From the NCBI RefSeq assembly GCF_022179445.1, contig NZ_BPQU01000001.1, positions 310,001 to 374,000 of the forward strand: DNA of 64,000 bases, read 5' to 3'. The DNA is from Methylobacterium mesophilicum. GTDB taxonomy: Bacteria; Pseudomonadota; Alphaproteobacteria; Rhizobiales; Beijerinckiaceae. The notes below the pieces were generated by a model. That model ran no database searches. It saw only the letters and a list, made by a program, of their open reading frames with translations, and had not been told where the DNA came from. Positions 1 through 8,300 of this stretch are shown one piece after another. Positions within the stretch are counted from its first letter, which is position 1. Every line of letters begins with the position of its first letter. Position numbers and translations under genes: made by a program.

Positions 1-421
1 GGCAGAACAACGCCGTCGGCGGCGCGGCGCCGCTGCTGATCGCGCCGAGCACCTGGACTTCCTCGCCCCGCATCACGTCCGGGCGTGGGCCGCTCCGGAG
101 CGCGACGCCCGGGACGATCCGCACGTCGGGGGCGACCGCGAGGCTCGCCTCGGCGAGGTCCTGCAGCGTTGCGGGCGCATCGATATAGGCAGCCTCGCGC
201 CAGCCGCGCGTCGAGCCGACCATGCCGGCCGCGACCACGGCCTGCGCGCCGAAACGCTCCCGCAGCTGTGCAATCGCGTCGGGATATTCGCCAGGGGTTA
301 GCGCGAGGACGCCGCGATCGTCCTGAAGCGTGTCGAGGACCTCGCCCGCCTCCGACATGGCGTAGGCGCGCCGGTTGGTGGTGCCCCAATCGACGGCAAT
401 GTAGGCGGCCCGACCGACCAT
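1..421 (-). CDS. dgoK: 2-dehydro-3-deoxygalactonokinase, N-terminal part (runs off the window)
   Basis: This minus-strand gene starts with ATG at 421 behind the ribosome site GGGAGGG and stays open for 140 codons to the left edge, so its C-terminus is missing. The N-terminus reads MVGRAAYIAVDWGTTNRRAY, which is the phosphate-binding start of the DgoK family. A second family block, AVVAAGMVGSTRGWREAAYI, follows at about residues 60-80. The family phosphorylates 2-keto-3-deoxygalactonate with ATP in D-galactose/galactonate breakdown in the cytoplasm. It is divergent from the liv transporter genes on its right. The rest of the operon (for example an aldolase) would lie outside the window, so the pathway cannot be checked here. 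Confidence 0.85.
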   Translation of the reverse strand, partial: MVGRAAYIAVDWGTTNRRAYAMSEAGEVLDTLQDDRGVLALTPGEYPDAIAQLRERFGAQAVVAAGMVGSTRGWREAAYIDAPATLQDLAEASLAVAPDVRIVPGVALRSGPRPDVMRGEEVQVLGAISSGAAPPTALFC

Positions 422-451
422 GCACGCCCTCCCTACCAATAATTTGTCTGA

Positions 452-479
452 GTTATAGGCCCGACCGGAACAAGGTCAA
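452..479 (-). promoter_or_regulatory. Predicted sigma-70-type promoter of dgoK
   Basis: On the minus strand TTGACC (474-479) is followed after 16 bases by TATAAC (452-457). The dgoK ATG lies about 30 bases further on. The AT-rich stretch just after the -10 (433-451, reading ataatttgtctgagttat on the plus strand) is unusual for this genome and sits where a repressor operator would be. That second point is inference. Confidence 0.5.
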
Positions 480-696
480 GCGCGCCGCCGCCGCCCGCCC
501 GGCCTTGGGGTGACGGGTCGCCGGACGCCCTTCCGTGTCGGTATCATGACCGCGACGGGATGTTCGGCCCGGATCAGCCAAGAATCAGCATATCATGAGC
601 CGGGGATTGTCCCGCCGCGCCGAGCGTTTGCGATGGACTGTTCAGGGCGTGATCGGCGATATGGCAGGCAATAAATCATACGCGGGAGGGACGCGC

Positions 697-1455
697 TTGG
701 CACGGGACGTGATCCTGGCGACCGATGGCTTGACGATGGAATTCAAGGGATTCCGGGCCGTCAACGGCGTCAAGTTGGAAGTCGAGCGCGGGACGATCCA
801 TGCGCTGATCGGCCCGAACGGTGCCGGCAAGACCACCTGCTTCAATCTGCTCACGAAGTTCCTGATCCCCACCGCCGGTACCATCCGGTACAAGGATCGG
901 GACATTACCGGGCTGCGCGCCGCGGATGTGGCCCGGCTCGGCCTCGTGCGGTCCTTCCAGATCTCGGCGGTGTTTCCGCACCTGACGGTCACCGAGAACG
1001 TCCGCATCGCGCTCCAGCGCCGGCGCCGGGGCGATTCGTTCGATTTCTGGCGTCCCGAGAAGGTGCTGCGGGCGCTCGACGGCGAGGCGTTGGCGCTTGT
1101 CGAGGCCGTGGGCCTGTCCGAGTTCGCCGACTCGCTGGCGGTCGAGCTGTCCTACGGCCGCAAGCGCGCGCTCGAGATCGCCACGACCCTGGCGCTCGAT
1201 CCCGAGATGCTGCTCCTCGACGAGCCTATGGCCGGCATGGGCCACGAGGACGTCGACCGGACGGCGCAGCTGATCCGCCGGGTCTCGAAGGACCGGACGA
1301 TCCTGATGGTCGAGCACAATCTCTCGGTGGTCGCGTCGCTGTCCGACCGCATCACCGTCCTGGCGCGCGGGCAGGTCCTGGCAGAGGGCGATTACGCCAC
1401 CGTCTCGAAGGACCCGCGCGTGGTCGAGGCTTATATTGGGTCGGGACATGCTTGA
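697..1455 (+). CDS. livG: Branched-chain-type ABC transporter, ATP-binding protein LivG
   Basis: This is the first of two ATPases that power uptake by the LivHM permease. The Walker A GPNGAGKTT lies near residue 40, and the Walker B LLLDEPMAGM is followed by the switch histidine in MVEHNL. The signature is degenerate: ELSYGRKRALE replaces LSGGQ, as is common in LivG/UrtD proteins. I chose TTG at 697 because GGGAGGG lies 6 bases upstream and the family begins a few residues before LxTxGLTxxF. In-frame ATGs at 595 and 661 give longer proteins (286 and 264 residues) but lack a ribosome site. The gene overlaps livF by 8 bases. The substrate cannot be read from the sequence. Confidence 0.85.
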   Translation: MARDVILATDGLTMEFKGFRAVNGVKLEVERGTIHALIGPNGAGKTTCFNLLTKFLIPTAGTIRYKDRDITGLRAADVARLGLVRSFQISAVFPHLTVTENVRIALQRRRRGDSFDFWRPEKVLRALDGEALALVEAVGLSEFADSLAVELSYGRKRALEIATTLALDPEMLLLDEPMAGMGHEDVDRTAQLIRRVSKDRTILMVEHNLSVVASLSDRITVLARGQVLAEGDYATVSKDPRVVEAYIGSGHA

Positions 1456-2191
1456 GGCCGCCGTGAAGAGACCCGCGCCGGCCGCGGCGACCGATGCGCT
1501 CCTCACCGTCCGCGGCCTGGAGGGCTGGTACGGCGAGAGCCACGTGCTGCACGGCATCGACCTGGATGTCCGGGCCGGCGAGGTGATCACGCTGCTCGGC
1601 CGGAACGGCGCCGGCAAGACCACGACGCTCCGGGCGATCATCGGCATCCTGGGCAAGCGGGCCGGCTCGATCGTCTATGACGGCGTCGAAACGATCCGGA
1701 TGGCCTCGCGCAACATCGCCCGGCTCGGGCTCGGCTACGTCCCGGAGGAGCGCGGCATCTTCGCGAGCCTCACGGTCCACGAGAACCTGATGCTGCCGCC
1801 GCGGGTGAAGCCCGGCGGCATGACGGTGGCCGAGATCCACACCCTGTTCCCGAACCTGAAGGAGCGTGCGGGCAGCCAGGGCACCAAGCTCTCGGGCGGC
1901 GAGCAGCAGATGCTCGCCATCGGCCGGATCCTGCGGACCGGTGCCAAGCTGATCCTGCTGGACGAGCCGACCGAAGGTCTCGCGCCGGTAATCGTGCAGC
2001 AGATCGGCCGGACGATCCAGCAGTTGAAGTCTCAGGGCTATACCATTGTGCTGGTGGAGCAGAATTTCCGCTTCGCGCAGACCTTGGCCGACCGGCACTT
2101 CGTCATCGAGCAGGGCAGGGTGGTCGACATGATCCCGAATGCCGAGCTTGACGCAAATATCGACAAGCTTCACGCCTATCTCGGCGTCTGA
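1448..2191 (+). CDS. livF: Branched-chain-type ABC transporter, ATP-binding protein LivF
   Basis: This is the second ATPase of the importer, 247 residues from ATG 1448. That start overlaps the livG stop, which suggests translational coupling. The features are GRNGAGKTTT (Walker A), YVPEERGIFASLTV (typical of LivF), the signature KLSGGEQQMLAIGRIL, LLLDEPTEGLAP (Walker B) and VLVEQNF. An in-frame TTG at 1436 would add four residues. About 90 bases separate it from livK, so the operon is probably continuous. LivF pairs with LivG as a nucleotide-binding heterodimer on the cytoplasmic face of LivHM. Confidence 0.9.
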   Translation: MLEAAVKRPAPAAATDALLTVRGLEGWYGESHVLHGIDLDVRAGEVITLLGRNGAGKTTTLRAIIGILGKRAGSIVYDGVETIRMASRNIARLGLGYVPEERGIFASLTVHENLMLPPRVKPGGMTVAEIHTLFPNLKERAGSQGTKLSGGEQQMLAIGRILRTGAKLILLDEPTEGLAPVIVQQIGRTIQQLKSQGYTIVLVEQNFRFAQTLADRHFVIEQGRVVDMIPNAELDANIDKLHAYLGV

Positions 2192-2282
2192 GGCGGACGG
2201 CGAATACCCAATAAGCGCTGGAGAACGGCGTCAGAGGCTCGGCAGGCGGTGATCCGCTGCGCCGCAGGAGGATAGGAAGATC

Positions 2283-3500
2283 ATGTTCGGACGTCTCATC
2301 GGGTCCGTGTCCCTCGCCGCCCTCGCGGGTGCCCTCATGATGGGCGGCGCGAGCGCGCAGACGAACGTGAAGATCGGCATCCTCGGCGACCGCTCGGGCG
2401 CCTATTCCGACATCAGCGGCGAGGGCTCTGTGGTTGCCGCGAAGCTGGCGGTGGAGGACTTCAAGCCGGCCGAGCACGGGCTGAAGGTCGAGATCGTCTC
2501 CGCCGACCACCAGAACAAGCCCGATGTCGGCGCCGGCATCGCCCGGCAATGGTACGACCGCGACGGCGTCGACATGATCACCGACGGCGTGACTTCGTCG
2601 GTCGCCCTGGCGATCAGCCAGGTGACCAAGGAGAAGAACAAGGTCTTCATCGACACCGGCGCCGGCACCGCCGACCTCACCGGCCCGCAATGCACGCCGA
2701 ACACGATCCACTGGGTCTACGACACGGTGGCGCTCGCCAACGGCACCGGCGGCGCCATGGTCAAGCGCGGCGGCAACACCTGGTTCTTCCTCACAGCCGA
2801 CTACGTCTTCGGCCAGACCCTCCAGCGCGACACCAGCGCGGTGATCACCAAGAACGGTGGCAAGGTCATCGGCTCGGTCAAGACCCCGTTCCCGACCTCG
2901 GACTTCTCATCGTTCCTGCTGCAGGCGCAGGGGTCCGGCGCCAAGGTGATCGGGCTCGCCAACGCCGGTACCGACACGATCAACGCGATCAAGCAGGCCG
3001 GCGAGTTCGGCATTACCGAAGGCGGCCAGGCCCTCGCCGGGCTCCTGGTGTTCTCCTCGGACGTGCACTCGCTTGGGACCAAGGTCGCGCAGGGCCTCGT
3101 GCTCACCGAGCCGTTCTACTGGGACCTGAACGACCAGACCCGGGCCTTCTCGGACCGGTTCGCCAAGCAGATGAAGGGCAATTCGAAGCCGACCGCCAAC
3201 CACGCGGGCGTCTATTCCGACGTGCTCCACTACTTGAAGGCGATGGCCGAGCTGAAATCCGGTGCCGACGGCGCCGCCGTGGTCGCGAAGATGAAGTCCA
3301 TGCCCACCGATGATCCGCTGTTCGGCAAGGGCACGATCCGGGCGGACGGCCGCAAGATCCACGACATGTACCTGTTCGAGGTGAAGAAGCCCTCCGAGTC
3401 GAAGGATGAGTGGGACCTGTACAACAAGCTCGAGACGATCCCGGGCGATCAGGTCTTCCGCCCGCTTGCCGACGGCAACTGCCCGCTGGTGAAGGGTTGA
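2283..3500 (+). CDS. Periplasmic substrate-binding protein of the LivGFHM importer
   Basis: The 405-residue protein begins with a Sec signal peptide (MFGRLIGSVSLAALAGALMM, cleavage likely after GGASAQ). A type I periplasmic binding fold follows: VKIGILGDRSGAYSDISGEG is the usual first strand and ligand loop, and the second lobe ends near the C-terminus at PLADGNCPLVKG. A strong ribosome site, AGGAGGATAGGA, precedes ATG 2283. Its position between the ATPase and permease genes makes it the importer's receptor. Proteins of this group bind amino acids, amides, urea, aromatic acids or short carboxylates; I cannot tell which one here. Confidence 0.85.
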   Translation: MFGRLIGSVSLAALAGALMMGGASAQTNVKIGILGDRSGAYSDISGEGSVVAAKLAVEDFKPAEHGLKVEIVSADHQNKPDVGAGIARQWYDRDGVDMITDGVTSSVALAISQVTKEKNKVFIDTGAGTADLTGPQCTPNTIHWVYDTVALANGTGGAMVKRGGNTWFFLTADYVFGQTLQRDTSAVITKNGGKVIGSVKTPFPTSDFSSFLLQAQGSGAKVIGLANAGTDTINAIKQAGEFGITEGGQALAGLLVFSSDVHSLGTKVAQGLVLTEPFYWDLNDQTRAFSDRFAKQMKGNSKPTANHAGVYSDVLHYLKAMAELKSGADGAAVVAKMKSMPTDDPLFGKGTIRADGRKIHDMYLFEVKKPSESKDEWDLYNKLETIPGDQVFRPLADGNCPLVKG

Positions 3501-3528
3501 CGGTGCGGGTCCGGCACGGAGGACGGCT

Positions 3529-4416
3529 ATGACCACGATCTTCGGCGTGCCGACCCAGGCGCTGTTCGGGCAGTTGCTGCTCGGCCTGATCAACGGCTCG
3601 TTCTACGCGATCCTGTCGCTCGGGCTCGCGATCATCTTCGGGCTCCTGAACATCATCAACTTCGCCCATGGCGCGCTGTACATGATGGGCGCGTTCGTGG
3701 CCTGGATGCTGCTGACCTATGTCGGGCTGGGCTACTGGTGGGCGCTCGGGCTGGCGCCGCTGGTGGTGGGGGCCTTCGGCATCCTGCTTGAGCGGGTGCT
3801 GATCGCGCGCCTCTACAAGCTCGATCACCTCTACGGCCTGCTCCTGACCTTCGGGCTGGCGCTGATCATCCAGGGCCTGTTCCGCAACCAGTACGGCGTG
3901 TCGGGGCTGCCCTACGCGATCCCGGCCGAGCTGTCGGGCGGCCAGCGCCTGCCGTTCATGTTCCTGCCGAACTACCGGGCCTGGGTAGTGGTGGCCTCGC
4001 TCACCGTCTGCATCGCGACGTGGCTGGTGATCGAGAAGACCAAGCTCGGCGCCTACCTCCGGGCCGCGACCGAGAACCCGACCCTGGTCCAGGCCTTCGG
4101 GGTGAACGTGCCGCTGTTCCTGACCCTGACCTACGGGTTCGGCGTGGCGCTCGCGGGTTTCGCCGGGGTCCTCGCCGCCCCGATCTACTCGGTGAACCCG
4201 AACATGGGCGCCGACATCATCATCGTGGTCTTCGCCGTGGTGGTGATCGGCGGCATGGGCTCGATCATCGGCTCGGTGATCACCGGCTTCGCCCTCGGCC
4301 TGGTCGAGGGCCTGACCAAGGTGTTCTACCCGGAGGCGTCGGCCACCGTGATCTTCGTGATCATGGTGCTGGTGCTGCTCGTCAAACCCGCCGGCCTGTT
4401 CGGGCGCACGGCCTGA
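3529..4416 (+). CDS. livH: Branched-chain-type ABC transporter permease LivH
   Basis: This 295-residue inner-membrane protein has about eight hydrophobic segments. It opens with GLINGSFYAILSLGLAIIFG and LNIINFAHGALYMMGAF, both hallmark LivH motifs. The EAA-like loop with GGMGSIIGSVITGFALGLVE lies near the C-terminus. The start at 3529 follows GGAGGACGGCT. It lies 28 bases after the binding-protein gene and 23 bases before livM, so it is clearly in the same operon. It should form the translocation pore with LivM. Confidence 0.9.
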   Translation: MTTIFGVPTQALFGQLLLGLINGSFYAILSLGLAIIFGLLNIINFAHGALYMMGAFVAWMLLTYVGLGYWWALGLAPLVVGAFGILLERVLIARLYKLDHLYGLLLTFGLALIIQGLFRNQYGVSGLPYAIPAELSGGQRLPFMFLPNYRAWVVVASLTVCIATWLVIEKTKLGAYLRAATENPTLVQAFGVNVPLFLTLTYGFGVALAGFAGVLAAPIYSVNPNMGADIIIVVFAVVVIGGMGSIIGSVITGFALGLVEGLTKVFYPEASATVIFVIMVLVLLVKPAGLFGRTA

Positions 4417-4439
4417 ACCAGATCAGAGGCTCGATCCCC

Positions 4440-5426
4440 ATGGCCGACACCGCCGCCATCGACGTCGCCCCGATCGCCGCCGCGCTGCCGACGCGCCGCG
4501 ACGACAAGGCGCTGCACTGGATGATCTTCGTCGGCATCGCGGTCGTGCTGACCGCGGCGCCGCTGGTGCTCTATCCGGTCTACCTGATGAAGGTGCTGTG
4601 CTTCGCGCTGTTCGCGCTCGCCTTCAACCTGCTGCTCGGCTACGGCGGCCTGCTCTCGTTCGGCCACGCCGCCTATTTCGGGATGGCGAGCTATCTCTGC
4701 GCCTACACGGCCAAGAACCTCGGCTTCACCCCGGAACTGGCGATCCTGTCGGGCACCGCCACGGCGGCCCTGCTCGGGCTGGTCTTCGGCTCGCTGGCGA
4801 TCCGCCGGCAGGGCATCTACTTCTCGATGATCACCCTGGCGCTCGCTCAGATGGCGTTCTTCTTCTCGCTGCAGGCGAAGTTCACCGGCGGCGAGGACGG
4901 CATCCAGGCGGTGCCGCGTGGCAACCTGTTCGGAGTGTTCAGCCTCGCCGACGACCGGGCGATGTACGCCGTCGTCTGCGTGGTCTTCATGGCCGGGATG
5001 CTGCTGATCTACCGGATCATTCACTCGCCGTTCGGGCAGGTGCTCAAGGCGATCCGGGACAACGAGCCCCGGGCGATTTCGCTGGGCTACCGGGCCAACC
5101 AGTACAAGCTCGCGGTGTTCGTCCTCTCGGCGACGCTCGCGGGGCTTGCGGGCTCGACCAAGGCGATCGTGTTCCAGCTCGCCTCGCTCACAGACGTCCA
5201 CTGGTCGATGTCCGGCGAGGTGGTGCTGATGACGCTGGTGGGCGGCATGGGCACGGTGTTCGGGCCGATCGTCGGCGCGATGGTGATCGTCACCATGGAG
5301 ACCTACCTGGCCCAGTTCGGCGCCTGGGTGACCATCATCCAGGGCTGCGTCTTCGTGCTCTGCGTGCTGCTGTTCCGCGAGGGCATCGTCGGCCTGATCG
5401 CCCGGATCATCCGCAAGCCGCTGTGA
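4440..5426 (+). CDS. livM: Branched-chain-type ABC transporter permease LivM
   Basis: The start is ATG 4440 (MADTAAIDVAPIAAALPTRR, with AGAGG upstream), giving 328 residues. A longer open frame back to 4020 is only read-through over livH. Motifs are FNLLLGYGGLLSFGHAAYFG in the first helices and VVLMTLVGGMGTVFGPIVGA in the ATPase-contact loop. The N-terminal ~25 residues are cytoplasmic and polar. This is the last gene of the transporter operon. An 80-base gap leads to an unrelated small gene. Confidence 0.9.
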   Translation: MADTAAIDVAPIAAALPTRRDDKALHWMIFVGIAVVLTAAPLVLYPVYLMKVLCFALFALAFNLLLGYGGLLSFGHAAYFGMASYLCAYTAKNLGFTPELAILSGTATAALLGLVFGSLAIRRQGIYFSMITLALAQMAFFFSLQAKFTGGEDGIQAVPRGNLFGVFSLADDRAMYAVVCVVFMAGMLLIYRIIHSPFGQVLKAIRDNEPRAISLGYRANQYKLAVFVLSATLAGLAGSTKAIVFQLASLTDVHWSMSGEVVLMTLVGGMGTVFGPIVGAMVIVTMETYLAQFGAWVTIIQGCVFVLCVLLFREGIVGLIARIIRKPL

Positions 5427-5506
5427 GACGCGGCGGGTGCCGGTTCGTTGACGGATCATTAACCACACCCGCTCAACCTGCAGTTCCCAGGCTGACAGGT
5501 TTGACC

Positions 5507-5860
5507 ATGACGAAGACCCAGCCGCTGAGCATCGATGATCCGGCGGCGGATTGCCCGATCCCGCCGGAGACCGTCGGCCAATTGATCAAGGCCGACGCCG
5601 ACACCGCGACGTACATCCTCGACGGCATCCCCGAGGCGACCCGGGCACGCCTCGCGGTCTGGCTGTACGGCCGCAGCCATACCCACGAGATCGGCGTGCG
5701 CGTCGCTGCGACCTGCGACGGCGCCACCCTGCGACGGGCCGCTGGGGTCGTCGGCACCGCCCTGTATGACGCGTCGCGTCGCCCCTACAAGGCGCCGAGC
5801 CATGGCGCCCGGCCCGCCGGCAGCCGCATTTCGCTGGGCGGATCGAGCCGCCGCGCCTGA
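5507..5860 (+). CDS. Small hypothetical protein
   Basis: This 117-residue soluble protein starts at ATG 5507 (MTKTQPLSIDD), preceded by AGG. I do not recognise a family. The middle (residues 35-85: YILDGIPEATRARLAVWLYG, then HEIGVRVAATCDGATLRRAAG) looks like a compact alpha-helical domain with two cysteines. The last 30 residues are basic and rich in Gly, Ser and Arg, and are probably disordered. No signal peptide or membrane segment is present. It stands alone between livM and mutL. Codon use matches the surroundings, so I think it is a real gene, but no function can be given. Confidence 0.55.
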   Translation: MTKTQPLSIDDPAADCPIPPETVGQLIKADADTATYILDGIPEATRARLAVWLYGRSHTHEIGVRVAATCDGATLRRAAGVVGTALYDASRRPYKAPSHGARPAGSRISLGGSSRRA

Positions 5861-5900
5861 GCGCCGCGGCTTCGCGACACGGTCCCTGTCATCGGGTGCG

Positions 5901-5993
5901 CGAGAGCATCATCCCGACAGGTGGATTCCGGCTTTCGGAAAAAGATGACGTAGAAACAGAAGCCTCGATCGCCGTTCCGGCTCTGATTTCGGG
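5901..5993. repeat. Dispersed alphaproteobacterial intergenic repeat
   Basis: The stretch gagcatcatcccgacaggtg, then gattccggctttcggaaaaa and, after a gap, cgccgttccggctctgattt, resembles a common rhizobial/Methylobacterium intergenic repeat that begins GAGCAT(N)TCCC and has a central CCGG-TTTTCGG turn. I recognise the layout from memory and see only one copy here, so its boundaries are approximate. It fills most of the 180-base gap between the small gene and mutL. Confidence 0.45.
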
Positions 5994-6040
5994 GACGACG
6001 ATCTAGGAGCGCCGCCGCCCAGCCGCTATCGTGGGCGTCG

Positions 6041-8005
6041 ATGTCCACCCTTTCGCCCGTCATCCGCCGTCTCGACCCGATCCTTGTTGACCGCATCGCG
6101 GCGGGCGAGGTGGTCGAGCGCCCGGCCTCGGCCGTGAAGGAGCTGGTCGAGAACGCGATCGATGCCGGGGCCCGCACCATCGAGGTGGTGGTGGAGAACG
6201 GCGGTCGGCGGCTGATCCGGGTGATCGACGACGGCCGCGGCATGGGCCCGGACGACCTCGCTCTGTGCGTCGAGCGCCACGCGACCTCGAAGCTGCCCGG
6301 CGGCGACCTCTCGGCCATCGACACGCTGGGATTCCGCGGCGAGGCTTTGCCCTCGATCGGCGCCGTGTCCCGGCTCGCGATCACCACCCGTCCAGAAGGT
6401 GCCGAGGCCGGGGCGAGCCTCACCGTCGAGGCCGGCGTGAAGGGCCCGGTCCGTCCGGCCCCGGCCCAGCGCGGCACCCGGATCGAGGTGACCGAGCTGT
6501 TCGCCGCGACGCCGGCGCGGCTGAAGTTCCTGAAATCCGACCGCGCCGAGAACGCCGCCATCGCGGAGACCCTGCGGCGGCTCGCCGTTGCCCAGCGCGG
6601 CATCCGCTTCACGCTGCGCGCCGATGCGGGGCAGCCGCTGCTGCTGCCGGCCGAGACCGGCCCCGAGGGCGAGCTGCGCCGCCTGACCGCCGTGCTGGGC
6701 GCGGATTTCGCCGCCAACGCGCTGCCGGTGTCGCTTGCCCGGGAAGGCTTCTCGGTCACCGGCCATGTCGGCCTGCCGACCTATCACCGGGGGGCCGCCG
6801 GCTACATCCACCTCGTGGTCAACGGCCGCCCCGTGCGTGACCGCCTGCTGCTCGGTGCGGTGCGGGGCGCCTATGCCGACACGCTCGCCTCCGACCGGCA
6901 CCCGGTGCTCGGGCTCGCCATCGCGTGCGATTCCGACCTGGTCGACGTCAACGTCCACCCCGCCAAGACCGAGGTGCGGTTCCGCGAGCCCGGTCTGGTG
7001 CGGGCGCTCGTGGTCAGCGCGATCCACGATGCCCTGCGCCGGGGCGGCGCGCGGGCGGCCACCACCGGGGCCAGCCGGACCCTCGACGCCCTGCGGCCGG
7101 CCGGCCCCGCGCTCGCGACCCATACCGGCGCTGTCGCGCCGAGCCTGTTCCGGTCCGCCCGCCCGAGCTTCTTCCCGGCGAACACGCCCTCGGTGGCGGC
7201 GCCGTCGGGCTACAGCCGAGCCCAAGGCTGGAGGCCGGACGGCTGGCAACCGACACCCGAGCCGGAGCCCGTCTTCGGCGACACGCAGGGGTTCGGCGAG
7301 GCTCCGCAGGCACCGTTCGCGCCGTCGCCCGAGGCGGATCTCGCAGCCCCACCCCAGGCGGATGTCCGGCCGGTGGTCGAGGCGGCCGAGGCCATCGACC
7401 ACCCGCTCGGCGCGGCGCGAGCCCAGATCCATGAGACCTACATCCTGGCCCAGACCCGGGACGGCCTGGTGATCGTCGATCAGCACGCCGCCCACGAGCG
7501 CCTGGTCTACGAGCGCATGAAGGCGGAGCGGGCCCAGGGCGGCATCGCCCGCCAGGGCCTGCTGATCCCAGACGTTATCGAGATGAGCCCGGACGCCGCC
7601 GAGCGCCTTGTCGCCGCGGCCCCGGACCTCGACCGCCTCGGCCTGTCGATCGAGGCGTTCGGCACCGGTGCCGTGCTGGTGCGCGAGGTGCCGGCCGCGC
7701 TGGTCGGCGCCTCCGTGCGCGATCTCGTCACCGATATCCTCGACGCGCTGGAAGCCAGCGGCGATGAGGAGGGTGGAGCCCCCGCGGCAGAGGGCGGCCC
7801 GCTCGGGCGGCGCCTGGACGCGATCCTGTCGCGCATGAGCTGCCACGGCTCGGTCCGCGCCGGCCGTCGCCTGCGCCCGGAGGAGATGAACGCGCTCCTG
7901 CGCGAGATGGAGGCAACGCCCAATTCCGGGCAATGCAACCACGGCCGCCCGACCTCGATCGCGTTGAAGTTGTCCGATATCGAGCGGCTGTTCGGCCGCC
8001 GATAG
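6041..8005 (+). CDS. mutL: DNA mismatch repair protein MutL (endonuclease type)
   Basis: This 654-residue protein has the GHKL ATPase domain at the N-terminus. The motifs are IAAGEVVERPASAVKELVEN, DDGRGM, then FRGEALPSIGAVS, and NVHPAKTEVRF near residue 310. A Pro/Ala-rich linker spans about residues 350-440. The C-terminal dimerisation domain carries DQHAAHERLVYE near residue 480, an exact DQHA(X)2E(X)4E endonuclease motif. It also has the accessory metal-site elements CHGSVRAGR, QCNHGRPT and a terminal FGRR. It should nick the daughter strand after MutS recruitment. E. coli MutL lacks this activity, and a genome with nicking MutL normally lacks MutH. The start lies about 180 bases after the previous gene. 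Confidence 0.97.
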   Translation: MSTLSPVIRRLDPILVDRIAAGEVVERPASAVKELVENAIDAGARTIEVVVENGGRRLIRVIDDGRGMGPDDLALCVERHATSKLPGGDLSAIDTLGFRGEALPSIGAVSRLAITTRPEGAEAGASLTVEAGVKGPVRPAPAQRGTRIEVTELFAATPARLKFLKSDRAENAAIAETLRRLAVAQRGIRFTLRADAGQPLLLPAETGPEGELRRLTAVLGADFAANALPVSLAREGFSVTGHVGLPTYHRGAAGYIHLVVNGRPVRDRLLLGAVRGAYADTLASDRHPVLGLAIACDSDLVDVNVHPAKTEVRFREPGLVRALVVSAIHDALRRGGARAATTGASRTLDALRPAGPALATHTGAVAPSLFRSARPSFFPANTPSVAAPSGYSRAQGWRPDGWQPTPEPEPVFGDTQGFGEAPQAPFAPSPEADLAAPPQADVRPVVEAAEAIDHPLGAARAQIHETYILAQTRDGLVIVDQHAAHERLVYERMKAERAQGGIARQGLLIPDVIEMSPDAAERLVAAAPDLDRLGLSIEAFGTGAVLVREVPAALVGASVRDLVTDILDALEASGDEEGGAPAAEGGPLGRRLDAILSRMSCHGSVRAGRRLRPEEMNALLREMEATPNSGQCNHGRPTSIALKLSDIERLFGRR

Positions 8006-8006
8006 G

Positions 8007-8144
8007 TTGTCGGCCATCCGCAATTGGGAGACCGGCCGACGTAAGCCGGATCCGGCTGCGCTCGGCTATCTCCACGTCATCGATCGGATGCCCGAACAGG
8101 TCCGATCGGCCCTGGAGAAACCGCTCGTCTCCGCCACGTCTTAG
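8007..8144 (+). pseudogene. C-terminal remnant of an HTH (HigA/MqsA-like) antitoxin
   Basis: Two bases after the mutL stop, a frame open for 45 codons reads SAIRNWETGRRKPDPAALGY, then LHVIDRMPEQVRSALEKPLV, ending at TAG 8144. This matches the second half of XRE-type antitoxins, where the recognition helix is followed by RDWEQGRRxP and a VIxxxPEAVxxAL tail. The first half (start codon and helix-turn-helix N-terminus) is absent because the frame runs back into mutL. I see no toxin gene next to it. I read it as a relic left by a deletion that joined the antitoxin to the 3' end of mutL. Confidence 0.65.
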
Positions 8145-8300
8145 CCAACGTCGCCTGCGGGCGGGGCGCGACACCAGCCAGCGCCTGTCCCACGATGCCG
8201 ACTTCGGGGGCGTGCTTTTTCTGGACCGAAGACCTGATACCCCTCCTCTCGCGCATCAACCTCTCTGACCCGCATCGCGCCGCCGCCGGAGCCCGCGACC

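Noticed and set aside
4326..5468. A 380-codon minus-strand frame opposite livM
   Set aside because: Highly charged low-complexity product (EHQRHQHH-type), the antisense of a hydrophobic permease gene.
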